From positions 1-64,000 of the forward strand of contig JANQJF010000086.1 in the NCBI GenBank assembly GCA_028281765.1: a DNA stretch of 64,000 nucleotides, written 5' to 3'. Position 1 is the first letter of the stretch; every line of letters starts with the position of its first letter. Below, piece after piece: positions 48,164 to 57,149 of this stretch. Both the position numbers and the translations under genes were made by a program. The DNA is from Planctomycetota bacterium. GTDB taxonomy: Bacteria > Planctomycetota > UBA1135 > UBA2386. A model generated the notes under the pieces. It was not told where the DNA came from. It ran no database searches and saw only the letters and a list, made by a program, of their open reading frames with translations.

Positions 48164-49590
48164 CCGAAGTACTCCTCGCCCGTGGCGACGGCCGCGTGCC
48201 CGGTCTCCTCACCGGTCGCGAGCTCGATGCCCATCTTGCGACCCATCTCGACCGACTGGTCCATGTTGTTGTAGCGGAAGTTGCCCTGACGACCCGTGGT
48301 GTGCAGGTTCTCGAGCGTTCCGACGAACTCTTGGATCGGTTTCAGGTGGTCGGCGTACTGCAGGTCGTAGACCGGATACGCGAACGGGATGCGACGGATC
48401 GAGCTGCTGAGCACCTCGTTCTCGCCGATCAGGCCGACCGACTGCAGGTCCTTCTCGGCGATCTTCTGCAGCTCCTCTTGCGAGGCGCGCCAGATGTCGT
48501 CGCCGCGGCGGCAGGTGATCTCGGCGCAGATCATCGTCTTGCCTTCCGGCGCCGAGAACTTGCTGAAGTTCTTGAACTCGCAGATGCGGTGCACGGTGAG
48601 CTTCATCTCGGGCAGGTAGACCCAGCTGTCCGGACTGACCTGCTCGCGGTCGAGCTTCAGATAGACGAACACGATCGAGATGTACTGCAGCGCGCGGCAG
48701 CTCTCGAGCACGTGGTCCGGCGCGGATGGCGCGGCGGCCTTCGCGAGCGCGGTGATCGGGATCGTGTTGACGTATTCGTCTCCCTCGATGGTCTGACGCT
48801 TGTGCTTGCCGTATTCGATGCCCGTGACGGTGTTGCCGTCGCGCAGTACGCGAATCGCCGGCGAGTTCACGAGGACGCGCGACTCGGGGCTGATCTCCTC
48901 GATCTTGCGCGCGTAGCCGCGCGGCAGCTCGCCGATCCCGCCGTACTTCGGGTAGATGAAGCTCGTGACGAGCGTCCGCGGCGTCTCGCCTGCCTTGGGC
49001 CGGAAGAGGGTCTTCTTGACGGTGTCCCAGAGGTTGAGCAGCGTGATGCGTTGGCTCGCCCAGTCGGCCGAGATCTGGCTCGGCGGCATGCCCCAGGCCT
49101 TCTCGGTGTACTGACCGAAGAAGATGCGATAGAGCGTCTTGCCGAAGCGCTTCGTGACCCAGCTCTCGAAGTCCTTGTCCGAGTATCGCTTCAGCCGCGT
49201 CGTGTCCAAGAAGCGCACCCACATGTAGTCGAGCATCGCCTTGATCAGCAGATGCTTCGGCATGCTGCGCAGCACGTTCGAGGCGACCAGCGGGTAGTCG
49301 AAGAACTTGTTGAACAGGACGATTCGCGACAGCCGTTGGGCGGTGACGATGTTGTCCTCACCGATGATCTCCCGGACGTGGTCGATCAGGTTGCTGTCTT
49401 GGCTGTGGAAGCGGTGCGGTCCGAAGTCGTGCGTCCAATACTCGTCGCCGTCCTCGATGAACGAGGACGCCATGCCACCGACATGGGGTTCGCGTTCGAG
49501 AATGGTGACGCGGTGGCCACGAGTCACGAGCTCGTAGCCGCAGGACAGACCTGCGAGACCACCTCCGAGGATGACGACGTGCTTGCTCAT
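48160..49590 (-). CDS. FAD-dependent amine-oxidase-fold enzyme (UDP-galactopyranose mutase/protoporphyrinogen-oxidase-like)
   Basis: The 476-residue flavoprotein begins HVVILGGGLAGLSCGYELVTRGHRVTILE, a dinucleotide-binding fold, and continues with VGGMASSF. FWTHDFGPHRFHSQD-like sequence and WGMPPSQISADWASQRI are typical of oxidoreductases in polysaccharide clusters related to UDP-galactopyranose mutase. It may oxidise or isomerise a sugar or polyprenyl substrate. It ends in a GTGA overlap with the methyltransferase and lies 126 bp downstream of the GT2 gene. Confidence 0.8.
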   Translation of the reverse strand: MSKHVVILGGGLAGLSCGYELVTRGHRVTILEREPHVGGMASSFIEDGDEYWTHDFGPHRFHSQDSNLIDHVREIIGEDNIVTAQRLSRIVLFNKFFDYPLVASNVLRSMPKHLLIKAMLDYMWVRFLDTTRLKRYSDKDFESWVTKRFGKTLYRIFFGQYTEKAWGMPPSQISADWASQRITLLNLWDTVKKTLFRPKAGETPRTLVTSFIYPKYGGIGELPRGYARKIEEISPESRVLVNSPAIRVLRDGNTVTGIEYGKHKRQTIEGDEYVNTIPITALAKAAAPSAPDHVLESCRALQYISIVFVYLKLDREQVSPDSWVYLPEMKLTVHRICEFKNFSKFSAPEGKTMICAEITCRRGDDIWRASQEELQKIAEKDLQSVGLIGENEVLSSSIRRIPFAYPVYDLQYADHLKPIQEFVGTLENLHTTGRQGNFRYNNMDQSVEMGRKMGIELATGEETGHAAVATGEEYFG

Positions 49591-49716
49591 GAGAGGCGAA
49601 GTTGTGAGTCAGCGGTGCGGGATGCAGAGAACGCCCTGTGGCACGCCGACCGCCCTACTGCATCGGCTGGTCTGGGGCGGGGACTGCAACGGTCGTTCGG
49701 GGAGAGCTGGAGAAGT

Positions 49717-50484
49717 CTACTGTTCGGTGTAGGGCTGTAGAGGCTTGGATTGTTGAATATCTAACGTTTTACCAGTGAGCCATTTACGGCTGATCGCCTT
49801 GAACATTGCCCACGCGGTTTTGGCCTGCCGAGCGAACGAGTCCGAGTGCTTCGACTCGCCGCCGGCGCGCTGTCGGTAGGTCACCGGAATCTCGATGACA
49901 CGGGCTCGGCCGAGGAGTGCGGCGCACATCATCTCGGGCGAGAACGCGGGGCCCGTTTGGCTGAGGTTGGGCCGCATCCGTTCGAAGGTGTCCCGCGTCA
50001 CGGCGCGGTAGGTGCAGCCGACGTCCGTGAAGCGCGGTTCCGATGGGCGCATCCACAGCAGCTGGAGATACTTGGCCATGAACACGTTGCCCCAGCGCAG
50101 CAGGAACCGCATGTTCGCGCCCTGCTCGACCATCTGCTTCGTCGTGCGGGTGCCCATGACCATACCGGCGTCGTCGATGTAGGACAGGAGCTTCGGCAGG
50201 TCGCGCGCGGCGAACGAGCCGTCGGCTTCCACGAGCACGAGGATGTCGCCCTTCGCAGCGGACATGCCGGCGAACAGAGCCGCGCCGTAGCCCGGCCTCG
50301 ACTCGGAGACCACGCGCGCACCGGCGGCCGTCGCGAGCTCCGCGGTGCGGTCGGTGCAGTTGTTGTCGACGACGACGATCTCGTCGATCTGCTCCATCCG
50401 CCGGAACTCCTCGACGACGTCTTGGATCGTCTCCTCCTCGTTGTAGGCGGGGACGACCAGTGAGACAGTTCGATTTCCGTGCAT
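49717..50484 (-). CDS. GT2 glycosyltransferase, dolichyl-phosphate-mannose-synthase-like
   Basis: The 255-residue enzyme has VSLVVPAYNEEETIQDVVEEF, IVVVDNNCTDRT and LVLVEADGSF (the DxD-like site), then FTDVGCTYRAVTRDTF and a RQRAGGESKH region typical of GT2 polyprenyl-phosphate hexose synthases. It probably makes a polyprenyl-phosphate sugar donor, which could feed GT-C enzymes such as 30196-31668. It is the first gene of the leftward glycan group. The start is 53 bp from the divergent SGNH gene. Confidence 0.86.
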   Translation of the reverse strand: MHGNRTVSLVVPAYNEEETIQDVVEEFRRMEQIDEIVVVDNNCTDRTAELATAAGARVVSESRPGYGAALFAGMSAAKGDILVLVEADGSFAARDLPKLLSYIDDAGMVMGTRTTKQMVEQGANMRFLLRWGNVFMAKYLQLLWMRPSEPRFTDVGCTYRAVTRDTFERMRPNLSQTGPAFSPEMMCAALLGRARVIEIPVTYRQRAGGESKHSDSFARQAKTAWAMFKAISRKWLTGKTLDIQQSKPLQPYTEQ

Positions 50485-50537
50485 CGGGACAGTGGGAGGA
50501 TACCCCGCGTCGCGGGGTCCGGGAGTATGCTGCGAAG

Positions 50538-51464
50538 ATGCGATCCCGACACCCCCTCCCCACCGGATTCTGGCTCCTCGGGGCGGTTTTTGCCGTCGCC
50601 GCAGTCGCGCCTTCCCAGGCGAAGGCTCCCGCGCAGGCCGCGGAGAAGAAGCGCCAGGAAGTGGTCATTTTGGGCGCGAGCCTGAGCGCGGGATTCGCCT
50701 GTCCCTGGCCCGACGAGGACGGCAACCCCAATCGCACGGAGCGTTTGAAGAAGGCGCTCGGCAGCCTCTGGGACCGGGACACCGCGCGAGTCCGAGACCT
50801 GAGCGACCTCCTGACGTTCCAGAGCCCCGTCAAGAAACAGACGCCCCGGGTGGCCCGGGCGATGAAGGCGGATCCGGACCTCCTCCTCGGCATCGATTTC
50901 ATGTTCTGGTTCGGCTACGGCTCGGTCTGGTCGCCGAAGCGCGACGCCCGGCTGGAGCGCCAGCAGCAGGCATTCGCGATGCTCGAAAAGTTCGATTGCC
51001 CGATCGTTCTCGGGGACTACCCGGACATGACCGGGGCCGACCCGCGCATGCTGCGCCAGTCCCAGATCCCCAAGCCGGCCGTGCTGAAGGAGCTCAACAA
51101 GCGGCTGCACGAGTGGGCGGATGCGCGCGACCACGTGACGGTGTTTCCGCTCGCGGAGTGGGTCGCGCAGATGAAGAAGGAGGGCCGGTCGGTCTACGTC
51201 GAGGACGAGGAGGTGCAGCTCGGGCCGAAAGCGCTCTTGCAGAGCGACCGGCTGCACCCGACCAAACTCGGGCTCGCGGTCGTCGTCGACGGCTTGACGA
51301 AGATCCTCCTGACCGCGCTGCCGGACGACTCGCCGCTGCGCGCGGATGACGTCGAGTTCACGGACGTCGTCGAGGTCGTCGGTGCCGAGGAAGAACTCGA
51401 AGACGCGATGGCGAAGCCGGCCAAGCCGGTCGCTCCGAACGCCGACGGCGGCAAGAAGGCCTGA
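50538..51464 (+). CDS. Secreted SGNH-hydrolase-like protein
   Basis: The 308-residue protein has a signal peptide (FWLLGAVFAVAAVAPSQAKA) and an SGNH layout: block I VVILGASLSAGF (GAS in place of GDS), PIVLGDYPDMTG, and SDRLHPTKLGLAVV with the catalytic Asp-x-x-His. It is probably an esterase or deacetylase outside the membrane. The C-terminal 40 residues are acidic then Lys/Ala/Pro-rich. Its stop codon lies in the first unit of a 17-bp tandem repeat. TATGCT (50526-50531) may be a -10. Confidence 0.8.
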   Translation: MRSRHPLPTGFWLLGAVFAVAAVAPSQAKAPAQAAEKKRQEVVILGASLSAGFACPWPDEDGNPNRTERLKKALGSLWDRDTARVRDLSDLLTFQSPVKKQTPRVARAMKADPDLLLGIDFMFWFGYGSVWSPKRDARLERQQQAFAMLEKFDCPIVLGDYPDMTGADPRMLRQSQIPKPAVLKELNKRLHEWADARDHVTVFPLAEWVAQMKKEGRSVYVEDEEVQLGPKALLQSDRLHPTKLGLAVVVDGLTKILLTALPDDSPLRADDVEFTDVVEVVGAEEELEDAMAKPAKPVAPNADGGKKA

Positions 51465-51550
51465 GGGTTCAGAAGGCCTGAGGGTTCAGAAAGACAGAGG
51501 ACGACAGAGGACTCAGAAAGACAGAGGACTCAGAAAGATTGAGGATTCAG
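51456..51550. repeat. 17-bp degenerate tandem repeat joining two convergent gene ends
   Basis: Units of about 17 bp follow one another. AAGGCCTGAGGGTTCAG occurs twice (51456-51472, 51473-51489), then variants of GGACTCAGAAAGACAGA. The first unit contains the stop codon of the SGNH gene, and the last, GGATTCAG, contains the stop of the convergent O-antigen-ligase gene. The array fills the gap between them and probably arose by slippage. Confidence 0.88.
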
Positions 51551-53562
51551 TCGCCGATTGCCTCGCGCCACTTCGGTAGCTGGCGCAGGGCGGCGAGGAC
51601 TTCGCGCAGCAGGCGTCGGGCGGCATTCGAGAGGTCGAGCGGCCGATCGGGCACGAGGGCCTCTGCAGCGTCGACTTTGCCGCGTGCCTGGAGCTGACGG
51701 GCGTAGAGCACGCGGACCCGATCGTCCGCGATCTGGGCCGGCATGCGCGACGCGTCGATGACGCGGGTCGACTTCGGGTTCTCGAGGATCGAATCGAGCG
51801 CGTGGATGTAGTTGGCCTCGAGCACGAGGAGGGCCGAGCCGCGGGGGTCGGACGCGTGGACGGCGCCGCCGAGGTCCGACAGATGGGATGCGAGATCGCG
51901 GCGCAGGCTCGCGTGAGGGCGCGCGTAGAGGGTCGCGATCCCGCGGGGCACCTGCTTGCGGGTGCACAGCCGGGTCGCGGCCAGGAGCGTGCCGCGCGGG
52001 TTCTCGGGATCGATCGTCAGGAGGCGGCGTAGCGCGAGATCCGTGGTCTCGTCGTCGCCGGCCTGATGCGCGATCTCGGCCGTCAGGAAGAGCGCGTTCG
52101 TGTTGTTCGGGTCGAATCGGGCGATGCTCTCGAGGTCCGATCGGCTCGCGGACAGAGTCTTGGTGGCGTCCGGTTCGACGCGTCGCGCTTCGAGGACGCG
52201 CAGCTGGCGGAAGCGACTCTCCGAGGGGTGACACGCGATCGCAGACGTCAGGGTGTCGAACCGCTCGCCTGTGTCGCTCTGCGGCGTCGTGAAATGGTTG
52301 GCGATCTGGTGCTGCGCGAACACGACGAGGGCGCCGAGGAACAGCGCGATCACGCCCCCGGCGTGGATCAGCCAGTGCTTGGATCCCGCCCCGTCCGGAT
52401 CGACGCGTCCGTGGCCGAGCCAGCCGGCCCAGGCGAACGCCAGCATCGCAGTCGGCGCGTTCGCCAACGGCGACCGCGCGCAGCCGAGGATCAGGAACGC
52501 GAGCACCGGGAGCAGCTGCATGGCCCGGGCGCGCGTCAGCTCGCGTGGCCGGATGACGACGAACCAGAACGCGATCCACAGGAGTAGCGCGGGCACGCCG
52601 CCGTCGACCGCGACCTCGATGTGATCGTTGTGCGCGGTGTCGACGAAGGTCGCGAACTGACGGCCGAAGCTCGAGAGGTCGATCTCCTCGGGGCTGCGGT
52701 AGCGCGGATACTCGTACCGGAACTGCGCCGTGCCGTGCCCGAATACGGGCGCGTCGCCGACCATCGTCGCGCACGAGGACCAGATCTCCTGCCGCACGGC
52801 GATCGTCGAGGGTTGTTCGACGACGACGGTCTCGGCTCCGCCGGGACGCGCATCGTCGGGAAGGGACGCCGAGAGCCAGCCGAGGAGCGCGGCGGCGAGC
52901 GTGATCGACGCCACGGGACGACCGGCCCGGGACGCGCAGAGCGCCGTCAGGCCGACCGCGGCCGTCGCGAGCAGGCCGGCGCGCGAGCCGTTGATCCCGA
53001 GGTAGACCGCGCACGGCAGGATCGCCACCGCTCCCGGGATCGACAGCGAACCCTGCGTCGCGGCAACGAGTCCGATCGCGATACACACGGTCACGAACTC
53101 ACTCGCGACGTTGCGGTTGCCGAGCGTGCTGACGGCCTGCGTCATCGCGTAGCCGGTTGGCCACTCGACGCCCATGAACTGTAGAATGCCGTAGCCCGAC
53201 ACGATTGCGCCGACGGCGAGCGCGGCGCGAAGCAACGCGGCTGGTGGACGCGTCGCGCCCCAGACGAACGTCAGCCACAGTCCCGCGGCGTAAGCCGTGC
53301 GCAGCAGAGCTTCGATCGTGTTCGTGACCGCGATGCTGCGGACGAGGAACCACACGCACAGGGCACCGAACAGCATGGTGCCGCGCGGCAGCTGAGCCGG
53401 CCACCATCGGCGCGAGGTGAGGGCGAGACCCGCCGCGACGACGAGAAGCAGGCCGCGTCGCGCGAGTTCGAAGTCGAGCCAGCGCGCCTCGAAGGGGAGG
53501 GCGGTGAGCGCGACGAGCGCGACTACCAACCATGCCCCGTCCGCCCGGCGCGCTTCGGTCAC
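51547..53562 (-). CDS. O-antigen-ligase (Wzy/WaaL)-like membrane protein with C-terminal TPR-like region
   Basis: The 671-residue protein has about twelve hydrophobic helices in the first 440 residues, with the Wzy_C-type segment GDAPVFGHGTAQFRYEYPRYRS and FVDTAHNDHIEVAVDGGVPALLLW, where the His and Arg match ligase active loops. About 200 residues of helical TPR-like repeats follow (FDPNNTNALFLTAEIAHQAGDDE). It polymerises or ligates lipid-linked glycan outside the membrane. GTG at 53562 overlaps the ftsY stop (GTGA). Coupling to ftsY is unusual. Confidence 0.85.
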   Translation of the reverse strand: MTEARRADGAWLVVALVALTALPFEARWLDFELARRGLLLVVAAGLALTSRRWWPAQLPRGTMLFGALCVWFLVRSIAVTNTIEALLRTAYAAGLWLTFVWGATRPPAALLRAALAVGAIVSGYGILQFMGVEWPTGYAMTQAVSTLGNRNVASEFVTVCIAIGLVAATQGSLSIPGAVAILPCAVYLGINGSRAGLLATAAVGLTALCASRAGRPVASITLAAALLGWLSASLPDDARPGGAETVVVEQPSTIAVRQEIWSSCATMVGDAPVFGHGTAQFRYEYPRYRSPEEIDLSSFGRQFATFVDTAHNDHIEVAVDGGVPALLLWIAFWFVVIRPRELTRARAMQLLPVLAFLILGCARSPLANAPTAMLAFAWAGWLGHGRVDPDGAGSKHWLIHAGGVIALFLGALVVFAQHQIANHFTTPQSDTGERFDTLTSAIACHPSESRFRQLRVLEARRVEPDATKTLSASRSDLESIARFDPNNTNALFLTAEIAHQAGDDETTDLALRRLLTIDPENPRGTLLAATRLCTRKQVPRGIATLYARPHASLRRDLASHLSDLGGAVHASDPRGSALLVLEANYIHALDSILENPKSTRVIDASRMPAQIADDRVRVLYARQLQARGKVDAAEALVPDRPLDLSNAARRLLREVLAALRQLPKWREAIGD

Positions 53563-54485
53563 GGGCTGGCCGGCGCCTCGTCGAAGGTCAGGATCGCGTC
53601 GACGAACGCCGTCCGGTCGAAGTCCTCGAGGTCGTCGATGCCCTCGCCGACGCCGATCAGCTTGACCGGCAGCGGCAGCTCGCGGCGGATGCCGAACACG
53701 GCGCCGCCCTTCGCGGTGCCGTCCATCTTCGCGAGGATCAGGCCGCTCACGTCGGCGGTCTTCGTGAACTCCGCCGCCTGCCGAATCGCGTTTTGGCCGG
53801 TCGTCGCGTCGAGCACCTGAAGCGTCTCGTGGGGGGCGTCCGGGATCTGCTTGCGGATCACGCGGACGACTTTCTCGAGCTCGCTCATCAGGTTCTTCTG
53901 CGTGTGCAGGCGGCCGGCCGTGTCGACGATCACGTAGTCGACGCCACGCGCTTTGGCTGCCGCGACCGTGTCGTAGGCGACGGCCGCGGGGTCGGCGCCG
54001 GTGCCCTGCTTGATGATCGGGATGCCGATGCGTTCCGACCACAGCGTCAGCTGTTCGACCGCGGCCGCGCGGAACGTGTCGCCCGCGCCGAGCATGACCT
54101 TGTGGCCTTGCTTGTGGAGCCGGTTCGCGAGCTTCGCGATCGACGTGGTTTTGCCCGAGCCGTTGACGCCGACGACGAGGATGACCGTCGGGCCGTCACT
54201 CGCCTTCGCGAGAGTGCCCTCACAGCCGTCGAGGCGTTCGAGCAGGCGCTCGCGCAAGAACGCGGGGACTTCCGCGCTCTCGGCGATCTCCTTCTTGCGG
54301 TACGACTCCTTGAGCTGGTTGACGATCTCCGAGCCCGTAGGACCGAGGTCCGCGGTGTAGAGCACCTCTTCGAGTTCTTCGAGGAAGTCGTCGTCGAGCT
54401 TGCGGCCCACGCCAAAGAGTCGGCTCAGGCCCTGGGTCAGTCGGTCGCGAGTCTTCTTGAGTCCGGCGAAGAGCTTGCCAAGCAC
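53559..54485 (-). CDS. ftsY: Signal recognition particle receptor
   Basis: The 308-residue GTPase docks ribosome-SRP complexes at the membrane. G motifs are complete: GVNGSGKTTSIAKLA, GDTFRAAAVEQL, IVDTAGRLHTQ and KMDGTAKGG. The N domain starts after about 20 residues; there is no long acidic A domain as in E. coli. The start is GTG at 54485. It lies 10 bp after nusB and is coupled to the ligase-like gene downstream. Confidence 0.96.
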   Translation of the reverse strand: MLGKLFAGLKKTRDRLTQGLSRLFGVGRKLDDDFLEELEEVLYTADLGPTGSEIVNQLKESYRKKEIAESAEVPAFLRERLLERLDGCEGTLAKASDGPTVILVVGVNGSGKTTSIAKLANRLHKQGHKVMLGAGDTFRAAAVEQLTLWSERIGIPIIKQGTGADPAAVAYDTVAAAKARGVDYVIVDTAGRLHTQKNLMSELEKVVRVIRKQIPDAPHETLQVLDATTGQNAIRQAAEFTKTADVSGLILAKMDGTAKGGAVFGIRRELPLPVKLIGVGEGIDDLEDFDRTAFVDAILTFDEAPASP

Positions 54486-54495
54486 CGTGGGTCTC

Positions 54496-54984
54496 TCAGG
54501 CTTCCGTGTTCGCAGCGTCCATGGTCGCCGGCGCGCCAGCGGCTCCCTGCGTGCGCGGCGACGCGTAGTCGAGTCGCACGCGGTCGAGGATGCCGTTGAT
54601 GAACGCGCCGGAATTTGCGGTCGAGTACTTCTTACCGAGCTCGATCGCTTCGTTGATCGTGACCTTCGGCGGGATGTCGTCGCAGTGCAACAGTTCGTGG
54701 ATCGCCATCCGCAGAATGTTGCGGTCGATCACGGCCATCCGCTCGAGATCCCAGTTGCGGGCGACGATGCGGAGGACGCCGTCGATGTCGCCACGCGTCT
54801 TGTGCGTACCCTCGATCAGGCGCTTCGCGAAGCCGCGCGCATCCTTGTCCTTGCACTCCGACTCCAGGAACTCCGCGAGTTCCGTGAGGGAGGGTTCCCG
54901 CCGCAGATCCAGCTGGTAGAGGAACTGCACGGCCACTTCGCGCGCGCGCGTCCGGCGGCGCATGACGGGTGGTTTTGTGGACAT
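54496..54984 (-). CDS. nusB: Transcription antitermination protein NusB
   Basis: The 162-residue all-helical protein acts with NusE (S10) on boxA RNA. MRRRTRAREVAVQFLYQLDL and NRILR-like RNILRMAIHELLHCDDIPPKVTINEAIELGKKY are family signatures. The ATG at 54984 precedes the signature by 7 residues. The more usual partner ribH is separated by an FG-GAP gene on the other strand. It probably heads the nusB-ftsY-ligase unit. Confidence 0.94.
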   Translation of the reverse strand: MSTKPPVMRRRTRAREVAVQFLYQLDLRREPSLTELAEFLESECKDKDARGFAKRLIEGTHKTRGDIDGVLRIVARNWDLERMAVIDRNILRMAIHELLHCDDIPPKVTINEAIELGKKYSTANSGAFINGILDRVRLDYASPRTQGAAGAPATMDAANTEA

Positions 54985-55168
54985 CGGAAGGTCGCGTCGA
55001 AAGAACAGAGGGGGAAGCGCGGGAGGGTAAGCCGCCGAGCCGCGGGAATCCAGGGGGGGAGCCATGGTCGCTTGCGGCCGGACGTGCAGGGGCCGGAACC
55101 CGACCGGGATTTCCTCTACGATCAGGGAGTCCCCGCGAATCTCCTCTGAGAACACAACACTCCAATCC

Positions 55169-57115
55169 ATGCACGCACCTCGCCTGCTTTGCGCCTCCGT
55201 GATCCTGAGCCTGGCCCCGGCCGCGTTCGCCCAACAGTTCCAGTACCAGGCCGGCGCCGTGCCGACCGGGCCCAACGATCCCACCGAGTGGAGCGAGTCG
55301 CTCGAGGTGTTCGATGCCGACGGCGACGGCGACCTCGACGTCATGTTCGCGAACGGCGTCGGGTTCTCCGGACCCGGCGGCGCGCGCGCGCCGACTCTGC
55401 TGATCAACAACGGTGGGTTCTCGTTCTCTTCGGCGCCCAACCAGATCCCTGCCGGCTTCACCCAGCAGGGTAAGGGCATGACCGTCTGCGACATCGACGG
55501 CGACGGCGACGAGGACGTCATCTTCGCGAACGCGTTCGTCACGCAGCCGCGCATTCTCGTGAACGACGGGTCGGGCACTTTCACGGACGGCGCTGGGCGG
55601 CTCCCGAACGTCAACCTGAACAGCTTCGCCGTGGCGCAGGCCGACGTCGACGACGACGGCGACATCGACCTCGTGTTCACCGACGCGGGACCGAACGCGT
55701 TGGGTCCGCCGGGGGGTGTGCCGCGCCTGATGATCAACGACGGCAACGGGTTCTTTGCGGAAGAGCCGGGCCAGATGAACGGCGTCCTCAAGGTCGCGCC
55801 CATGGCCGTGACCGCCGTGGACATCGACAACGACTTCGACCTCGACATCATCGTGGACGGCCGCTCGGTCGGGCAGCATCTCTACCTGAACGACGGCACC
55901 GGGACGTTCTCGTTCGCCGGCGCGAGCGTCCTGCCGCCCGGGAGCACGTTGATCTACGAGACCGACTGGGCCGACCTCGACAATGACACCGACATCGACG
56001 GCTTCTACACGTCGCTGTCCGGGTTCAACGAGGGGACCGCGCGCAACAACCTCGTGCCGAGCGGAAACCTGACGTTCACCGGCGCGACGAACACTCTGTC
56101 CGGTCTCAACGGCAACGACGACAACGAGGTCGCCTACCTCGACTACGACAACGATGGCCTGCTCGACGTGATCGTCGCGTCGCTCGGCAACAACCGCGAG
56201 AAGCTCTACAAGAACCTCGGGACCTTCGCCGTCGGGTCGTTCCAGTACCAGGCGACCGGGTTCTCCGCGGTCACGGATTCGACGCTCGACGTGGCGGTCG
56301 GGGATCTGGATGGCGACGGCCGCTACGACGTCGTCACCGCGCAGGGTGAGTCGGGTTCGTTCCTGAACCGGATGTACAAGAACAGCGGTCCGATGGACAC
56401 GATCGCCCCGTGGATCGGGCGGATCGAGGATCGTCCCTTCATCGGGCTCGAGGATCTCAAGCTCGGTCAGTCGATCGTTCGTGCGTGGATCCAGGACGCG
56501 ACCGTCGACAGTGGTCGCACGTTCGTCGAGGCGGACCTGAACGTCGTCGTCACGTATGACGATGGCTCCAACTCCGGGCTCGTCGTCGAGCCGATGAGCT
56601 ACAGCGGCGGGGGCATCTGGCGCGGCGGGATGCCGGTTTCCCTCGTGGCGCCGGAGTTGGTCGGCGCCACAGTCAGTTACTCCATCTCTGCTCGGGACCC
56701 GGTGGGCAACATTTCGGTGTCGCCGGTCAGCACTCTCGTGGTCTGCGGTACGGCCGCCTACGGTCCGACGACAGGCAACAACTGCCTGACTCTCGCCATG
56801 TCTCCGCCCCCGAAGATCGCGCGTCCGTTCACGATCAGCGCGATGATGGGGCCGCCGGATCTGATCGGGTCGCTGTGGATCGGCTTTGCGCCGACCAACC
56901 TGCCGTTCATGGGGGGCACAGTGCTCGTCGATCCGTCGACGATCGTCGCGGTGCCGGTGCAGCTCGATTGCTACGGCGTGCTCGTCCTGTCGACTTCGAT
57001 CCCGAACAAGACGTCCGCCGGCGTCGAGCTGTTCTGCCAGGCGATCTTCTTGGATCCGGGTCTGCCCGGAGGGCTGAAGTACACGCAGGGCCTGCAGGTC
57101 CTCGTCTGCCCGTAA
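55169..57115 (+). CDS. Secreted VCBS/FG-GAP repeat protein with Ig-like and shared C-terminal domains
   Basis: The 648-residue product has a signal peptide (LLCASVILSLAPAAFAQ), about seven calcium-loop repeats (DADGDGDLDVM, DIDGDGDEDVI, DVDDDGDIDLV, DIDNDFDLDII, DLDGDGRYDVV), an Ig-like beta-domain (about 420-520), and the shared C-terminal domain with GGTVLVDP and IPNKTSAGVELFCQAIFLD. It is probably extracellular. It lies on the opposite strand between nusB and ribH. TACGAT at 55117-55122 may be its -10, giving a 40-nt leader. Confidence 0.87.
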   Translation: MHAPRLLCASVILSLAPAAFAQQFQYQAGAVPTGPNDPTEWSESLEVFDADGDGDLDVMFANGVGFSGPGGARAPTLLINNGGFSFSSAPNQIPAGFTQQGKGMTVCDIDGDGDEDVIFANAFVTQPRILVNDGSGTFTDGAGRLPNVNLNSFAVAQADVDDDGDIDLVFTDAGPNALGPPGGVPRLMINDGNGFFAEEPGQMNGVLKVAPMAVTAVDIDNDFDLDIIVDGRSVGQHLYLNDGTGTFSFAGASVLPPGSTLIYETDWADLDNDTDIDGFYTSLSGFNEGTARNNLVPSGNLTFTGATNTLSGLNGNDDNEVAYLDYDNDGLLDVIVASLGNNREKLYKNLGTFAVGSFQYQATGFSAVTDSTLDVAVGDLDGDGRYDVVTAQGESGSFLNRMYKNSGPMDTIAPWIGRIEDRPFIGLEDLKLGQSIVRAWIQDATVDSGRTFVEADLNVVVTYDDGSNSGLVVEPMSYSGGGIWRGGMPVSLVAPELVGATVSYSISARDPVGNISVSPVSTLVVCGTAAYGPTTGNNCLTLAMSPPPKIARPFTISAMMGPPDLIGSLWIGFAPTNLPFMGGTVLVDPSTIVAVPVQLDCYGVLVLSTSIPNKTSAGVELFCQAIFLDPGLPGGLKYTQGLQVLVCP

Positions 57116-57149
57116 CGCGGTTGCCCGCGAGGCGACGGGCGCGGATCTG

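Noticed and set aside
53563..54042. 160-codon N-terminal extension of the ligase-like gene
   Set aside because: It reads across ftsY in another frame and is Arg-rich; the GTG overlapping the ftsY stop is the natural start.
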